From: Pseudisothecium myosuroides
Taxonomy: Eukaryota; Streptophyta; Bryopsida; Hypnales; Lembophyllaceae
DNA: 64,000 nucleotides
Assembly: GCA_951799445.1 (NCBI GenBank)
Contig: OX637294.1
Location: 24,081,452 to 24,145,451 of the forward strand
Direction: 5' to 3'
A program made the translations under genes and the position numbers. Below are positions 11,250 to 23,559 of this stretch, piece by piece. Position 1 is the first letter of the stretch. Every line of letters begins with the position of its first letter. Under the pieces are notes generated by a model. It saw only the letters and a program-made list of their open reading frames with translations, made no database searches and had not been told where the DNA came from.

Positions 11250-12174
11250 TTAACCCCTAAAGGACCGTTGTCCCTTTGGGGGACAAATGCGTTTTCAGGC
11301 AGGTACCTACGGGTTGAAATTTTTTGTGATTTTTTGAAACTTTTTTTGAAGATAGAAAAATTGATAAGCTTTGTGGAAATATAATTTTTTTCACAATCGG
11401 TGCCCAAGAACAACAATTATGACCAAATAAACTCAAAACAAGGGATGGACACAGCCTGGGCAGCAAAATTTTTTTTGCAAAATTTGAATTTTTTTTTATA
11501 ATATTTTTTTCTCATAGATTATATTTTTCCCTATCTGTAAAGCTTTGATTCATTTCAATTGGATTTGTTATGAGAAAGTTATGGACATTCTTGTTTTTTG
11601 GGCAGTTAGAGCATCTTCTTGAAAAAAATAACTTGTAGGATTCATTCCTGAATGCAATTTTTCAATTTTTTTTTTGCATGGTTTATTTTACTTGCTAGAA
11701 CAATCTCACCATTGGAATTAGTGCATTTTAATTCCACCTAAAATATATGAATATTTTAGATATTCCTTCTATCTTGTACCTACTTCTACTTAACAATTTT
11801 TTTAAGAATGATAATTAAGTTTTTTTGAATTATTTTTTTTTCACTAGACTCTCAACTCAATTCTCCACTATAAATATTTAAAGCTCAAAACTCTGTAGTG
11901 CAAAAATTTTAAGTTAAAAATGTTTAAAGTTAGAAAATCTAGTCCTAGAATGTGCTGAAAAACTTGTTTTTTTCATTTTAAATGCATTTATCTAACAATT
12001 TGTGCGGTCAAAAATTCTAAAAAAAATCCCACACATTCTTATACTAGTTAGATGTAAGATCCTACGGCTAGATGTGCAAAAAAAAAAAATTCAATTATTT
12101 TTACTCTTTGCTATAGAAATGACAATTTTGAGTGTTTTTTGGCAGAATAAAGGCCTCGGTCCTTTAGGGGTTAA
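11250..12174 (-). mobile_element. TTAA-flanked MITE-like element, full-length, reverse orientation
   Basis: The ends are TTAACCCCTAAAGGACCG and CGGTCCTTTAGGGGTTAA. The body is the reverse complement of the copies at 8093 and 32047. The element interrupts a repeat whose unoccupied copy at 19515-19750 carries a single TTAA at 19683-19686 at the same point, which supports the boundaries and the TTAA duplication. Confidence 0.92.
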
Positions 12175-12245
12175 AATTTTAGAAAATTACTTTTACTTTG
12201 ATTTTGACTGTAGCAACTGCACATGGTACACTAGCAAGAAGGAAA
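12175..12245 (+). repeat. host repeat interrupted by TTAA element (right half)
   Basis: The sequence TTTTAGAAAATTACTT and the following TGTAGCAAC tract align with 19687-19750 in the uninterrupted copy. Confidence 0.7.
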
Positions 12246-12819
12246 AATTCATATGACAATCGCCTACAATTCATGGCCAAGCTTATATCCAAGATTTTTG
12301 ACAAGAATGGACCTCAATTCATAGGAAGCAATAGATCCCTTGCCTCGGGGTTCAAGAATGTAAATTAGGGACAATGAGACATTCACCATTGATTATTATC
12401 ATACATTAGCTTATGCAAGGTCAAAGAAAAACACGACGTGGAAAACGTGGAATTAAAGTATAATTACGTACAGGAGAGTCAGTGAATGTTGCTGCAACTT
12501 GCCATTAACTTGAGTTAGTGGTGCTCACATCATTGTTTGATGATGAACCTGTGGTAACTTAACTTAACTGACATCAGGTAGAGCCGCATGGAACCCATTC
12601 TCTACTCCATCTCTCAAAAGACAGACATTCAATGACATTGTTGGCGTTACGTGTTTACCATATATGAACTTTCATGATTCCTCTTCCAATGGTATCATTG
12701 GCTTCGTACATTCGGCACTCTCAAACGCGGTGAGTTTTTGGTCCTTGTAGCGGATCCTCAGGAAAGCGATCAGGTCATAGATTTTGCAACTGTAGGTTTC
12801 TTGGATTTTCATTACGTAA
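12246..12819. other. intergenic, no feature seen
   Basis: No coding frame, RNA gene or transposon terminus is recognisable between the host repeat and the Stowaway-like element. Confidence 0.5.
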
Positions 12820-12821
12820 TA

Positions 12822-13410
12822 CTCCCTCCAGTCTCAAATAAATAAATCCAAGGTTTCCAAATATACTTGTCTCGAATTAAATTCAAAATTGGCTCTCCGC
12901 AACTTGATGAACAACAACTTAAGCTAGTTCAAACACTCTAAAGCAAAAAATTCTATAGATGTCACACTCCAAAGACTATTAGTATAGCAATTTGATCCTT
13001 GCAAAGGGAATCAAAATGCATCCTCTAACCAACCAAAGGCAAAGAATTCAATTCAAAACTATACAGAAACTGCTACTAACAAATCTCTTGTTGAGAATTT
13101 TTTCGAGTTGTATCACAAGACATTGTTGGAATTGAATAAAGAGGACATCAATGAACGACATTGTACCAACATTGCTTGAAGAATGATCAAAATTAATACT
13201 ATTGGAGCAGTTTCAAAAAGGGCAAAAATTTGTCACTTGTGGTTTGTTTTCAACATGTGCCACTTCACTTTTGACTTCTAGTCTTTCACACATAGGGGAG
13301 GGGGGTAGTAGAAGCTACAATATCTCCGCAATTCCTTGAAAATAGGAACAACTCAAGCATTAATCTAGCCATTTCTAGAAAACCCCAGATTTATTTCGAG
13401 ACAAAGGGAG
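12822..13410. mobile_element. Stowaway-like MITE (Tc1/mariner group)
   Basis: The left end is TA|CTCCCTCCAGTCTCAAATAA and the right end TTATTTCGAGACAAAGGGAG|TA. The termini are inverted over about 20 bases with a few mismatches and flanked by TA on both sides, which is the classic Stowaway signature (TIR starting CTCCCTCCGTC). At 589 bases it is longer than typical Stowaways and encodes no transposase. Confidence 0.85.
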
Positions 13411-13424
13411 TATATGGTATATGA

Positions 13425-13728
13425 AGGTATGGTGTGAGGTGCCAAAATTGAATGTGCATGTCAAATTCCATATGTCTGATAGGTTCCATAGTAAGTTTGA
13501 GCACATTTGGCTTCAATCCCGCGTCTTAGCTTGTAGGAGGGGAGATAAGGAGGTGTTTTGGAACAAGGTGTACCCTCCAGAGTGCTCTTTCATTTAGTTT
13601 GCGCCTTTGTTTCTTTCTTTGAGCTGTTTTTGTTCAGCTCTCTTTATCCAACTATTTTGGCTTAAATGTTGTTCTTTGGTTTCTTTTAATGTAGTGAAGC
13701 TCCCATTTGTTCAAAAAAAAAAAAAAAA
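13425..13728 (+). pseudogene. possible 5'-truncated retrocopy or LINE 3' end with poly-A tail
   Basis: From about 13427 a frame stays open for some 55 codons and ends at a TAG at 13595-13597. About 115 bases of T-rich sequence follow, then an uninterrupted run of 16 A at 13713-13728. The peptide has RFHSKF, LQSRVLACRRGDKEVFWNKV and PPECSFI stretches. I do not recognise the family. The layout (coding end, short trailer, poly-A) is what target-primed reverse transcription leaves behind. No target duplication was identified. Confidence 0.4.
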
Positions 13729-13807
13729 TTCTCAGGGGTCCACATCACCTCACACCATTTATAAGATACATGTGGCACTTTTTAAAATAAAAATGACTTA
13801 ATTTATG

Positions 13808-13832
13808 CCAAATCTGACCTTCACATAGGGTA
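13808..13832 (-). mobile_element. solo terminus of the TA-flanked CCGTACG family
   Basis: AAATCTGACCTTCACATAGG at this site matches the right terminus of the element at 23212-23543. No left partner was found. Confidence 0.5.
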
Positions 13833-14038
13833 ATATCAAGCCTTGAAAATTTGAAAATATTGACCGTATTTTGATTCTAGAGTTCTATAAGTTTGCTCCA
13901 ATTCAATTGACAATGCAATTGAGGTATGAGGTCCATAAAGTGCCCATTTAAGAGCTAGAAAGTAATTTGGAGAGGTTCGACTTCTTGAAATTAATTTCTT
14001 AGTAAAATTTCCTTGCAAGACAAATGGAATTAGCATCT

Positions 14039-14258
14039 AAGGTTGGAGCACCCAGAACCAACCATGTACCCAATCAACATCACTTTCTAGGTAAGGCAAT
14101 GATTCTAAAACCTAAATCTAGGTAGACTATAGCTTATCATTTTGGTCAACAAATAATAAGCTATCTAGGGTCTACCTAGATTTTAGGTTCTAAAATAACT
14201 ACCATCTCTAGAAAGTGACGCCATTGGATACAAGGTTGATTTTGGGTACTACAACCTT
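14039..14258. mobile_element. foldback MITE inserted in dispersed repeat
   Basis: The ends AAGGTTGGAGCACCCAGAAC and GATTTTGGGTACTACAACCTT are inverted repeats, and further inner blocks (tcactttctag / ctagaaagtga, aacctaaatctaggtagact / ggtctacctagattttaggtt) make most of the element self-complementary. Copy 1 of the host repeat (about 2160) lacks it. The junctions suggest a 2-3 base TA or TTA type target duplication, so it may be Tourist- or mariner-like. Confidence 0.75.
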
Positions 14259-14340
14259 ATCCTAAGTTGTTTCATCTTTTGGATAACTTCCTCAAATTAA
14301 TTATTAATTTTCGCAATTGAAATACAATAGTCACTAAAAG

Positions 14341-14434
14341 CATCCACTTCCTGAAATAAACACCCCCTATTTGAACATTGCTGAAGCAATGAAAAGGAAA
14401 ATGTACAAATTGTGTACATTTCAGGAGGTGGATG
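14341..14434. repeat. inverted repeat inside dispersed repeat, copy 2
   Basis: The arms CATCCACTTCCTGAAAT and TTTCAGGAGGTGGATG match the hairpin at 2242-2326. Confidence 0.6.
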
Positions 14435-14805
14435 ATTTTATGATTTTAGAGCCTTATGGAGTGCTTCATGGACTGCCTACCTTTAGTAATAATTTAGGAT
14501 GGTGGTACATTGCGAATTCCAAATGTAGAAGGAATATGTCAGACTGCTGTCGAGACACACTCAGCTGACAGTCAGTGTGCGCAAGGTTGTTGCAAAAAGG
14601 ACAGTAGGATCCTGTGAATGGGAAGAATGGACAGATGACAGGACAGAGAAACCCTAACTTACATGTACTTCACAGTACTGCTGTATAGTAGGGTTCAATT
14701 TCTTTACAAACTGTCTATTGTCTATTGTGCCATTCAAAGAATTTTGCACAACTGAATGAAAAAATATATATTATTGAGATTTTAGATCAATTATATTATG
14801 TATAT

Positions 14806-15192
14806 GGTGGAAACACCCAAAACCGTCAGTATTAGCAATTCAGTATAGTTGGAGGCACCTTCTCCTAAATATAATTTTTTTGAAGTATTAGCGAGTGAAA
14901 ATCATGAATATTCAAAAAAATATATATAGAATTTTCGGATGTGGTATGTAATTTCTATGATTTTTCAAAGTGCTGGCTCCCTAGATTACTAAAACCGTCA
15001 CATAGGTGCACCCTGAACCGAAATCTGCAAAAATCAGTAGTCAGCAAATCATAGTTAAGTATGTGTCCTTCAAATTCATCAACAAATCAGAATTAAACAT
15101 TTGTAGGACACATTAACAAATGTCTAGGGACACGTTTTGTGGACCTCTAGGGTACATGAATGGGAACAGGGACGCTTTTGGGTGTTTCTACC
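14806..15192. mobile_element. MITE with GGTRGAAACACCCAAAA ends
   Basis: The left end GGTGGAAACACCCAAAACCG and the right end GCTTTTGGGTGTTTCTACC are inverted over about 20 bases with two mismatches. The length is 387 bases, with no ORF. Flanks (tat / tta) do not give a clean target duplication, so I do not assign a superfamily. Confidence 0.7.
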
Positions 15193-15266
15193 TTAATTGG
15201 CATTTGTATTCTTAACCCTAAAAGGATGTCACAGACACTAAGATAACTACACCTAAAATTGCGCAA

Positions 15267-15503
15267 TTAACCCCTTAAGGATGTTGTTGTTTTTTGTACA
15301 CTCTCCCTTGCTGTATACGGAAGGGGAAATTGAGTGGCACATGAATCCCATTCAAGCTGAAAATTTCAGATCAAGTCACAGGCATACTACTGGTCAACTG
15401 AGAATTTTTTGGGAATTTTTGAGTATTTGGAGAAGATCAAATAAATTCAACATACGGACAAAATAGGCTAGCTCTTTTGGTGGACAACATCCTTAAGAGG
15501 GTA
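15267..15503. mobile_element. short TTAA-type MITE
   Basis: It begins TTAACCCCTTAAGGATGTTG and ends CAACATCCTTAAGAGGG, an inverted repeat over 17 bases with one mismatch. TTAA is present on the left; the right flank reads TAAG. At 237 bases it is the shortest complete member of the TTAA class here. Confidence 0.7.
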
Positions 15504-15529
15504 AGCAATTCAGCATAGTTTCCATTATT

Positions 15530-15960
15530 ATATTGAATTCTTTTTCTTGGATTGTCTTAGTAGTCAAGAGGAGATTCTAGATTCTCTTAGAATGCATTTT
15601 TTTGAACACCATGTAAATAAACTACAAATTTTCAAAGTGCTGAAAATAGGATTTAGGACAACCAATTATAGACTCTCATGAATAGTGGAAGTACATTTTA
15701 GGCAAGAATCTAAACTCAGTGGTTTTAGAAAGCAGTGGAAATTAGGTGTAGTTACCTTAAGTATCAGATGGATGATAGAGAATCCTTCTATATAAGATAG
15801 ATGTGCTAATGTTTATCTTTAGAATTTTGTGTAAAAAAAGGAGGTCTTGCAATGTGGTTTGACCTTCAATGAATGCTCTTGGTTTCTTTTAAGCAAATGA
15901 TTTACACTATATTATACCCAAAAGGTTAAATTCCACAGTGATTAGCCTGTCCTTATCTGG
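15530..15960 (+). repeat. dispersed mosaic repeat, copy 2 continued
   Basis: 15530-15760 aligns with 4900-5210 and 15765-15945 aligns with 2387-2552 (shared aatccttctat, gttt(g)accttcaatgaatgct, agcaaatgatttacact, ttccac.gtgat). The order of blocks differs from copy 1. Confidence 0.55.
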
Positions 15961-17159
15961 AATTAAGCAATCTAAATCAAACATGTCAATTTCTAAAAAC
16001 CAAAATCTCCATCTTTGGAGAATTATTTGATTAATTTAAAAAAAAAATTGTATGATAAATGATTGAAAAGTAAATAAATGATTAAATTTTAAAATTCAAT
16101 TTTGAAGGTATGATGGAAACATCATATGTAAGTCTTTCACATTAGAAGTTTTTTTGTTAAGTAATAAACATTTAATGTATAGAAAGTTGAATATTGGTAG
16201 GTCAATTACCAAATTCATAAATAGATATTTATATATTGTAGCCTTTTCTAATTATGTCCTAACCTCCACATCTTTTATTGTAAGCATTCCATGCTTGATT
16301 TGATAGAAGATTCAAGTTTATAAATGTGCAATTAGTCTTGGAGCTCATGATTTCCAAATGATTTTTTTTAAGTTATGGTGTGAAAAAGAAGTTGAAATCA
16401 AGGATGATCTTTGTTTTAATCTTTCAACCTTTGTATCTCTAAAAGTGCACTTCCAAATGTTTGATTTGATTAAAAATTAGAGTTTGTGAGGGGGCAATTT
16501 GTATTAGAAGATGCAAATTCATTCTAATAAAATTGTCAAATACATTTGTTTCTACGAGGCAAAAGTGAAAAAAGGAGGCATAACCTTGAATGAAACCATT
16601 GGAAAAATTCTAATATGGTTTATAATGATTTATCAATTAAATTCATTTTTCCCATAGAAATTTCCCTTGAATTTTATTTATTTATAAAGAATTACACTTT
16701 CATCTTTTCATGTTTACAAATCAAATGAGATGTGTGCAAAATTCAAACATGGCCCTTTGAAGGTGGAAATTTGAATGTTGCATGTGTTTTTAGTTTTCAA
16801 CCATCATGTTTTAAGTTGAACAACTCAAATGCTTGATTTGATTGAAGATTGAGTTTTTTTTAAATGCAATTGGTATGTACGGTATTTATAATTTTCATTT
16901 GTCAAAGGTGAAAGGAAAAAGACAAGCTTTAGACTAATATAATCGGGCATCAATTGATATTCATCTTTTAACCAATCTAAATCTCTTCAATTGTTGATGT
17001 GTAATTCTAATGATTAATTTGCTTGAAGATTTAAGTAGGTAGGAATATTACTATTCTATTGATAGTTATTTTTAAAAGTGTTTATAGTTTCCTTCAATCT
17101 TTCATTGTTGCTATTGTCTATTTCAATTGAACTGATATGTTAGAAAGCTTTCACACAAC
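15961..17159. other. AT-rich intergenic DNA, no feature seen
   Basis: No open frames, RNA genes or transposon ends are recognisable. Confidence 0.5.
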
Positions 17160-17362
17160 CACTACAAGAAAAAGGGGTGTTTTAAGTAGTGTCCTACACA
17201 TCACGTCTTTTAAGTAACGTCTTTTAAGTAAGTTTTAAAGTAAAATTTTACTAAAAAGACAATCTTTTTAGTAAAATTTTACTTAAAAACTTACTTAAAA
17301 GAAGTTACTTAAAAGGCATGATGTCTAGGACACTACTTAAAACACCCCTTTCTCTTGTAGTG
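17160..17362. mobile_element. palindromic CACTA-type MITE
   Basis: It begins CACTACAAGAAAAAGGGGTG and ends CACCCCTTTCTCTTGTAGTG. The complementarity continues inward almost to the centre, so the 203-base element can form one long hairpin. The flanking AAC at 17157-17159 and AAC at 17363-17365 form a perfect 3-base target duplication, as expected for CACTA elements. Its termini differ from those of the large CACTA element at 42384-58076, so it depends on another transposase. Confidence 0.92.
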
Positions 17363-17365
17363 AAC

Positions 17366-19514
<2,149 letters not shown>

Positions 19515-19750
19515 AAAAAATATATTTGTTTGTTTGTTATAATGAGATCTCCGGAACCATGGCCCTAGGGTACGTTCTTGGTACAGTCGGAAAGCTCTTT
19601 GTGAAGAGGGGTACATGGACTTTGTTTCATGGCGTTCCAACTCATGACAAAAAAGATATTGAATTTTCAAATCTTTCATAAATTAAAAAACTAGAAAATT
19701 ACTTGTATTTTATTATATTGTAGCAACAATACAAGGCACGCTCATACATT
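19515..19750 (+). repeat. host repeat without insertion (empty-site relative)
   Basis: It aligns with 11070-11249 joined to 12175-12245. At the point where the 11250-12174 element sits in the other copy, this one has a single TTAA (19683-19686) followed by AAAACTAGAAAATTACTT. Confidence 0.75.
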
Positions 19751-20143
19751 CAAATATTAGTTGGCTTTTTAATTGCCCTTTACATATATTGTGATTGTTT
19801 ATAAAAAAAACTAAATAAATTATTCAAGTGTCAAAAAATGAGACTCAACAAAACATGAAAATAGTTTTTGAGAAGGTAGTGTCATATGTGCCTGTTTGTA
19901 TACTTGGAAAGAAACTGTGATGATGATTTGAAATAATTTATATTTTAGGATAATATAGAAATAGATACAAATCTAAATTAATCCAAAAACTAAGTTATTC
20001 CTTTGTGCACCAACTACATACAAATCTTGTAATTGAAATCAACTGGAAATGAAATTTCAAAAATGATGACTCATATCTCATATAATAGAATCCCTAGTTA
20101 CTTCAATAAGAAATAAGGGATATAGAAAAATCTATACTCATTC

Positions 20144-20169
20144 ATATATATATATATATACACACACAC
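20144..20169. repeat. compound (TA)n(CA)n microsatellite
   Basis: Eight to nine TA units are followed by four to five CA units. Confidence 0.9.
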
Positions 20170-20364
20170 TTGTATTTGTATATATATATCTACATATATT
20201 ATGCCTATATTTGTATGTATATGTTGTACATGTACTTGTATTCAATTGGGGAGTTAATTTTTTTTTGTAGTCCTCAATTTCTAATAGCCACTAGCTAGTG
20301 TTTTTGAGAGGATAGATTCTCTTCGTAGAGTGCAAACATGCAATGGTTGTGATGATGCATATTT

Positions 20365-20587
20365 TGAACCCCTTAAAGACAAAACGTTCAAAATTTGAAC
20401 CACAAACAAAAACAAATATATTCCAAGCTCATAGAATCTTGATAATTTCATCCATCTAAATGTTTGTAGACTCTTGTATTACTTCTCTTACATTTCTATG
20501 ACATAGATTTTGAATTTTTTTTTTAATAATTTAAATTACATCTTCACGATTTGGAAATTTGAACTACCCTTGGTCCTCAAGGGATTA
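20365..20587. mobile_element. short decayed TTAA-type element
   Basis: Left end TGAACCCCTTAAAGAC and right end GTCCTCAAGGGATTAG are an imperfect inverted pair resembling the TTAA family. Both TTAA flanks carry a substitution. The inner right part (AAATTTGAACTACCC...) resembles the element at 22386-22942. Confidence 0.45.
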
Positions 20588-20672
20588 GAAGTTTATTACA
20601 TGAGTTTTATGAAACGGGTCATTTACTAGTCAAAGCAGGCATCTACTTGTATTTGATGTGTGCGTGTTGTCG

Positions 20673-20775
20673 TGTAATTACAAATCATTGTACATTATAC
20701 ATCATGTAGCCACTCTTGTTAGTCAAAACATCAATCAAAACCAATACAAGGGAGGGTCAAATATCCCTTTCAAGA
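20673..20775 (+). repeat. diverged direct repeat, first copy
   Basis: The order GTAATTACAAAT, ACATCATGT.GC, GTCAAAAC.TCAATCAAAA recurs at 21162-21270, about 490 bases downstream in the same orientation. Confidence 0.6.
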
Positions 20776-21161
20776 CACCCTATCAATTGATCTCAAAATA
20801 CGCAAGTAGTCAAGCGTCTCTCACTCCACCAAAGGAGAATCCAAGAGTGCATATGCATCACAAAGAAAACTCAAAGTTTTATAAATGACAAAACTACCAT
20901 AGCTATAGATCCACAATAAAAAAACTCTCTTTCTAAAACACATATAAAACTTTACTTGACAAAAACAACAAGTTAAAAAAGCCTCAAAATCTAAGTATTT
21001 CAAACCCTAGTTGACAAGAACAAAGAGTTAAATTTCTTCATGGGATTCTTTAATGGCTAAGGATTCCTTAAAACCACAACATGGACTAAAGAAACCATCT
21101 TATCCTAGTAAATAAAACATTGTGATGCACATGCTTTAACTATAGATCACCTGATAGTTTT

Positions 21162-21270
21162 CATGTAATTACAAATTGCCATATACAATACAATACATCA
21201 TGTGGCTACAATTGTCAGTCAAAACTTCAATCAAAATGAATATAAGAGAATATCAAAAACACCCTTCTAC
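21162..21270 (+). repeat. diverged direct repeat, second copy
   Basis: This is the partner of 20673-20775 and shares the same motif order with scattered substitutions and small indels. It is probably an old segmental or tandem duplication. Confidence 0.6.
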
Positions 21271-22385
21271 GTGCCCCCCAACTGATAATGTCGCCCCAAC
21301 AAATAGTTAGGATTACATAATACATTTAGTTGGATCCAAATGTCATGATGAAATTACTACATAACATCTCTCCACATCCAAGTCAAGGTCATGGGTTGGC
21401 CAATGTGTGCAATAGTGAGTTCAATGTGGCATGACAGTTGTAGGTTGGGTGCAAATGTGAGCCCCATTTTTAATTGCCTTTGACAAGTTTTTGATGCCAA
21501 ATCTCAATATTAATCCCAATCCAAATTCTAGGCATTTGTACTATGCATTTGGTGCCTAGTTAATTCAAATGGTAATGATGTCATTATGAAATAACTAGTT
21601 GTCATGTTAGACTTTTCATTGCTTGTCCGAAGACAGAGCATGACCTAAAGACCTTCAACAACAAGGGCAAATCCAATCTCCTAGAGGTAAAGTCGATAAG
21701 GCTTGCGTCAAACATGCTATATACCAACCTCATTGGCATTGGTCACACAATAATATAATAGCCACACTTTCTTCTATCTACAATCAAAACACGAAAGACT
21801 ATTGAACACCACTACCAACTCTTGGTGTACAATTCCCTCAATGGACAAGTGACAATGAGCACAATTTTTTGAATGTTCTCAACACTCTTGCCTGTCCTTG
21901 CCTTCCAACAATAAAATGCGACTAGACAATACATTATTTACTTGAAAGATGGTACATATCTTGTCTTGGCATCTAAAATTGTATATGCCTCACATTGCAA
22001 ATAAAGATAATTTTTTTTGGTGAATATTTGCAATTGAAGTAGATAAGTAGTGCTATAAATACAAGCATAATATAAAGTATCACAATGTTGAGTAATAGAT
22101 AAGGGTGATTGCAAGAAACTCCTACCAGTTTGGTTATGTTTTGATTTTGGAATTCTGTAACTTTTGAATTATGAATCCAATGCCAAAAACAATTTTTTCT
22201 CCTAGATGTCTTAGTTAAATTTGTATTCCTTATTTTTCAGAAATTTTGAAAAATCATTTTATATTTAAAATTCAATTTTGTTAATTTGTCACACTTTGAT
22301 GTTTAGGATTTTTTTATACTATTGAGTAGTGTAAATGAATGACTTTTAGTTGAAATTTTTGTGGTATATTTCTAGCACTTAGGTG
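21271..22385. other. intergenic, no feature seen
   Basis: No gene, RNA or transposon terminus was recognised. Confidence 0.45.
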
Positions 22386-22942
22386 TTAACTTGTAAAGAA
22401 CCATGATTGCAAATTTTGAATAATGAATGAATGGAATCACACCCCAAATTTGTAGAAATGTGTTTTTTCATCCATAATTTGTTTAAAAGATTTTTGTGTT
22501 AGTTCTTTTAACATTTGTACAATATAGATTATGAAGATTTTGCTTTGAAAATGTTTTATAATTCAAAGGGTATTAGTAGTCTAGACCCTTCAAAAATGAC
22601 TCGAATCAAAAAAAAAAATCTTAAAAAATCACAATGATTAGAATTAAAATTTTTGAACTTATAGAAAAATATTCTTGTAAAAAACAAAAATATTCAATCT
22701 ACAATCGATTTGAGAGGGAATTTTCAATTTGCGTCTTCAAATTTTATTGTAAAATATTGGTGAGTGTATTTGTTGATCTAACTGTATGGATGTCATCTAT
22801 AAATCATATTTTACAACTATTTTTTTTTTATCTACTTTTATTGTTTGAGAGTCATCATTAGAATATTGTTCTAAGTTGCATTTTATAATAGATCTTCACA
22901 ATTTTGAAAATTTGGACAACCCCCTAGTCTTTTAGGGATTAA
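22386..22942. mobile_element. TTAA-flanked element, fourth subfamily
   Basis: It starts TTAACTTGTAAAGAACC and ends CTTTTAGGGATTAA, a weak inverted pair inside TTAA. The right half aligns with the right half of 30533-31109 (shared GATCTAACTGTATGGAT / GATCTAACCATATGGAT and a block ending with ttttggagacgaatcc-like sequence). Length is 557 bases; it is non-coding. Confidence 0.6.
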
Positions 22943-23211
22943 AGTACCTCTTTCATTGCCTAAAGTTGCAACTTGTTTTGATAAGAATTTTTTCAAAACT
23001 AAGCCCTAAGCCAACATTTGATGAATCATATCTTATCAGTCTATTATCATCCATAAATAGCATATGATATGAATATGATACCATTCTTTTTCAATATCAC
23101 CATATTGCTTGCTTAAAAAAATGAGTTACACATTTTGCGGAAATGAATGACATTTTGTCGGAAGTGGGTGACTAACGGTAATTTGTTGATGCCAACTCTC
23201 TATAGGGGTTA

Positions 23212-23543
23212 CCGTACGTGAAGGTCAGATTCAGTACTTGAGTGCCAAAATACTTTTTTTTTCTTGCTCAAAGGGGTCTGACAACTAGAAAGATTAGTGT
23301 TAGAATTTCGTCACTTGGGCATTCAAATTTTTTTGGGTTCAGCAACTTCTAGGTTTTCTTGTTTTGGAACATTTGTCTTGTGGGGCTCAAGGTGTGATGT
23401 AGGTTTTCAAAAATATTCAAAAATTCATTCAATATAGATGAAAAATTTCTGCAACATTTTGGAGATTTCACTTGAAACATTCCAAACATTCAGACATTCC
23501 AAAAAATACTGAATTTATGTCTGAATCTGACCTTCACATAGTG
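23212..23543. mobile_element. TA-flanked MITE, CCGTACG family
   Basis: The left end TA|CCGTACGTGAAGGTCAGATT and right end AATCTGACCTTCACATAGTG|TA form an inverted repeat with mismatches near the tips. The left tip is close to that of the element at 31680-32004 (CCGTACGCATAGGTCAGTTT), so both belong to one family with TA target duplications, suggesting Tc1/mariner. Confidence 0.7.
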
Positions 23544-23559
23544 TAATTTTATGGAGTTT

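Larger units (their letters stand above)
13836..14450 (+). repeat. dispersed mosaic repeat, copy 2 (interrupted)
   Basis: It aligns with 2041-2340: GACAAATGGAATTAGCATCT at about 14018, the tttcat.ttttgg stretch at about 14270, and the inverted repeat at 14341-14434. Relative to copy 1 it contains a 220-base insertion at 14039-14258. Confidence 0.65.
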
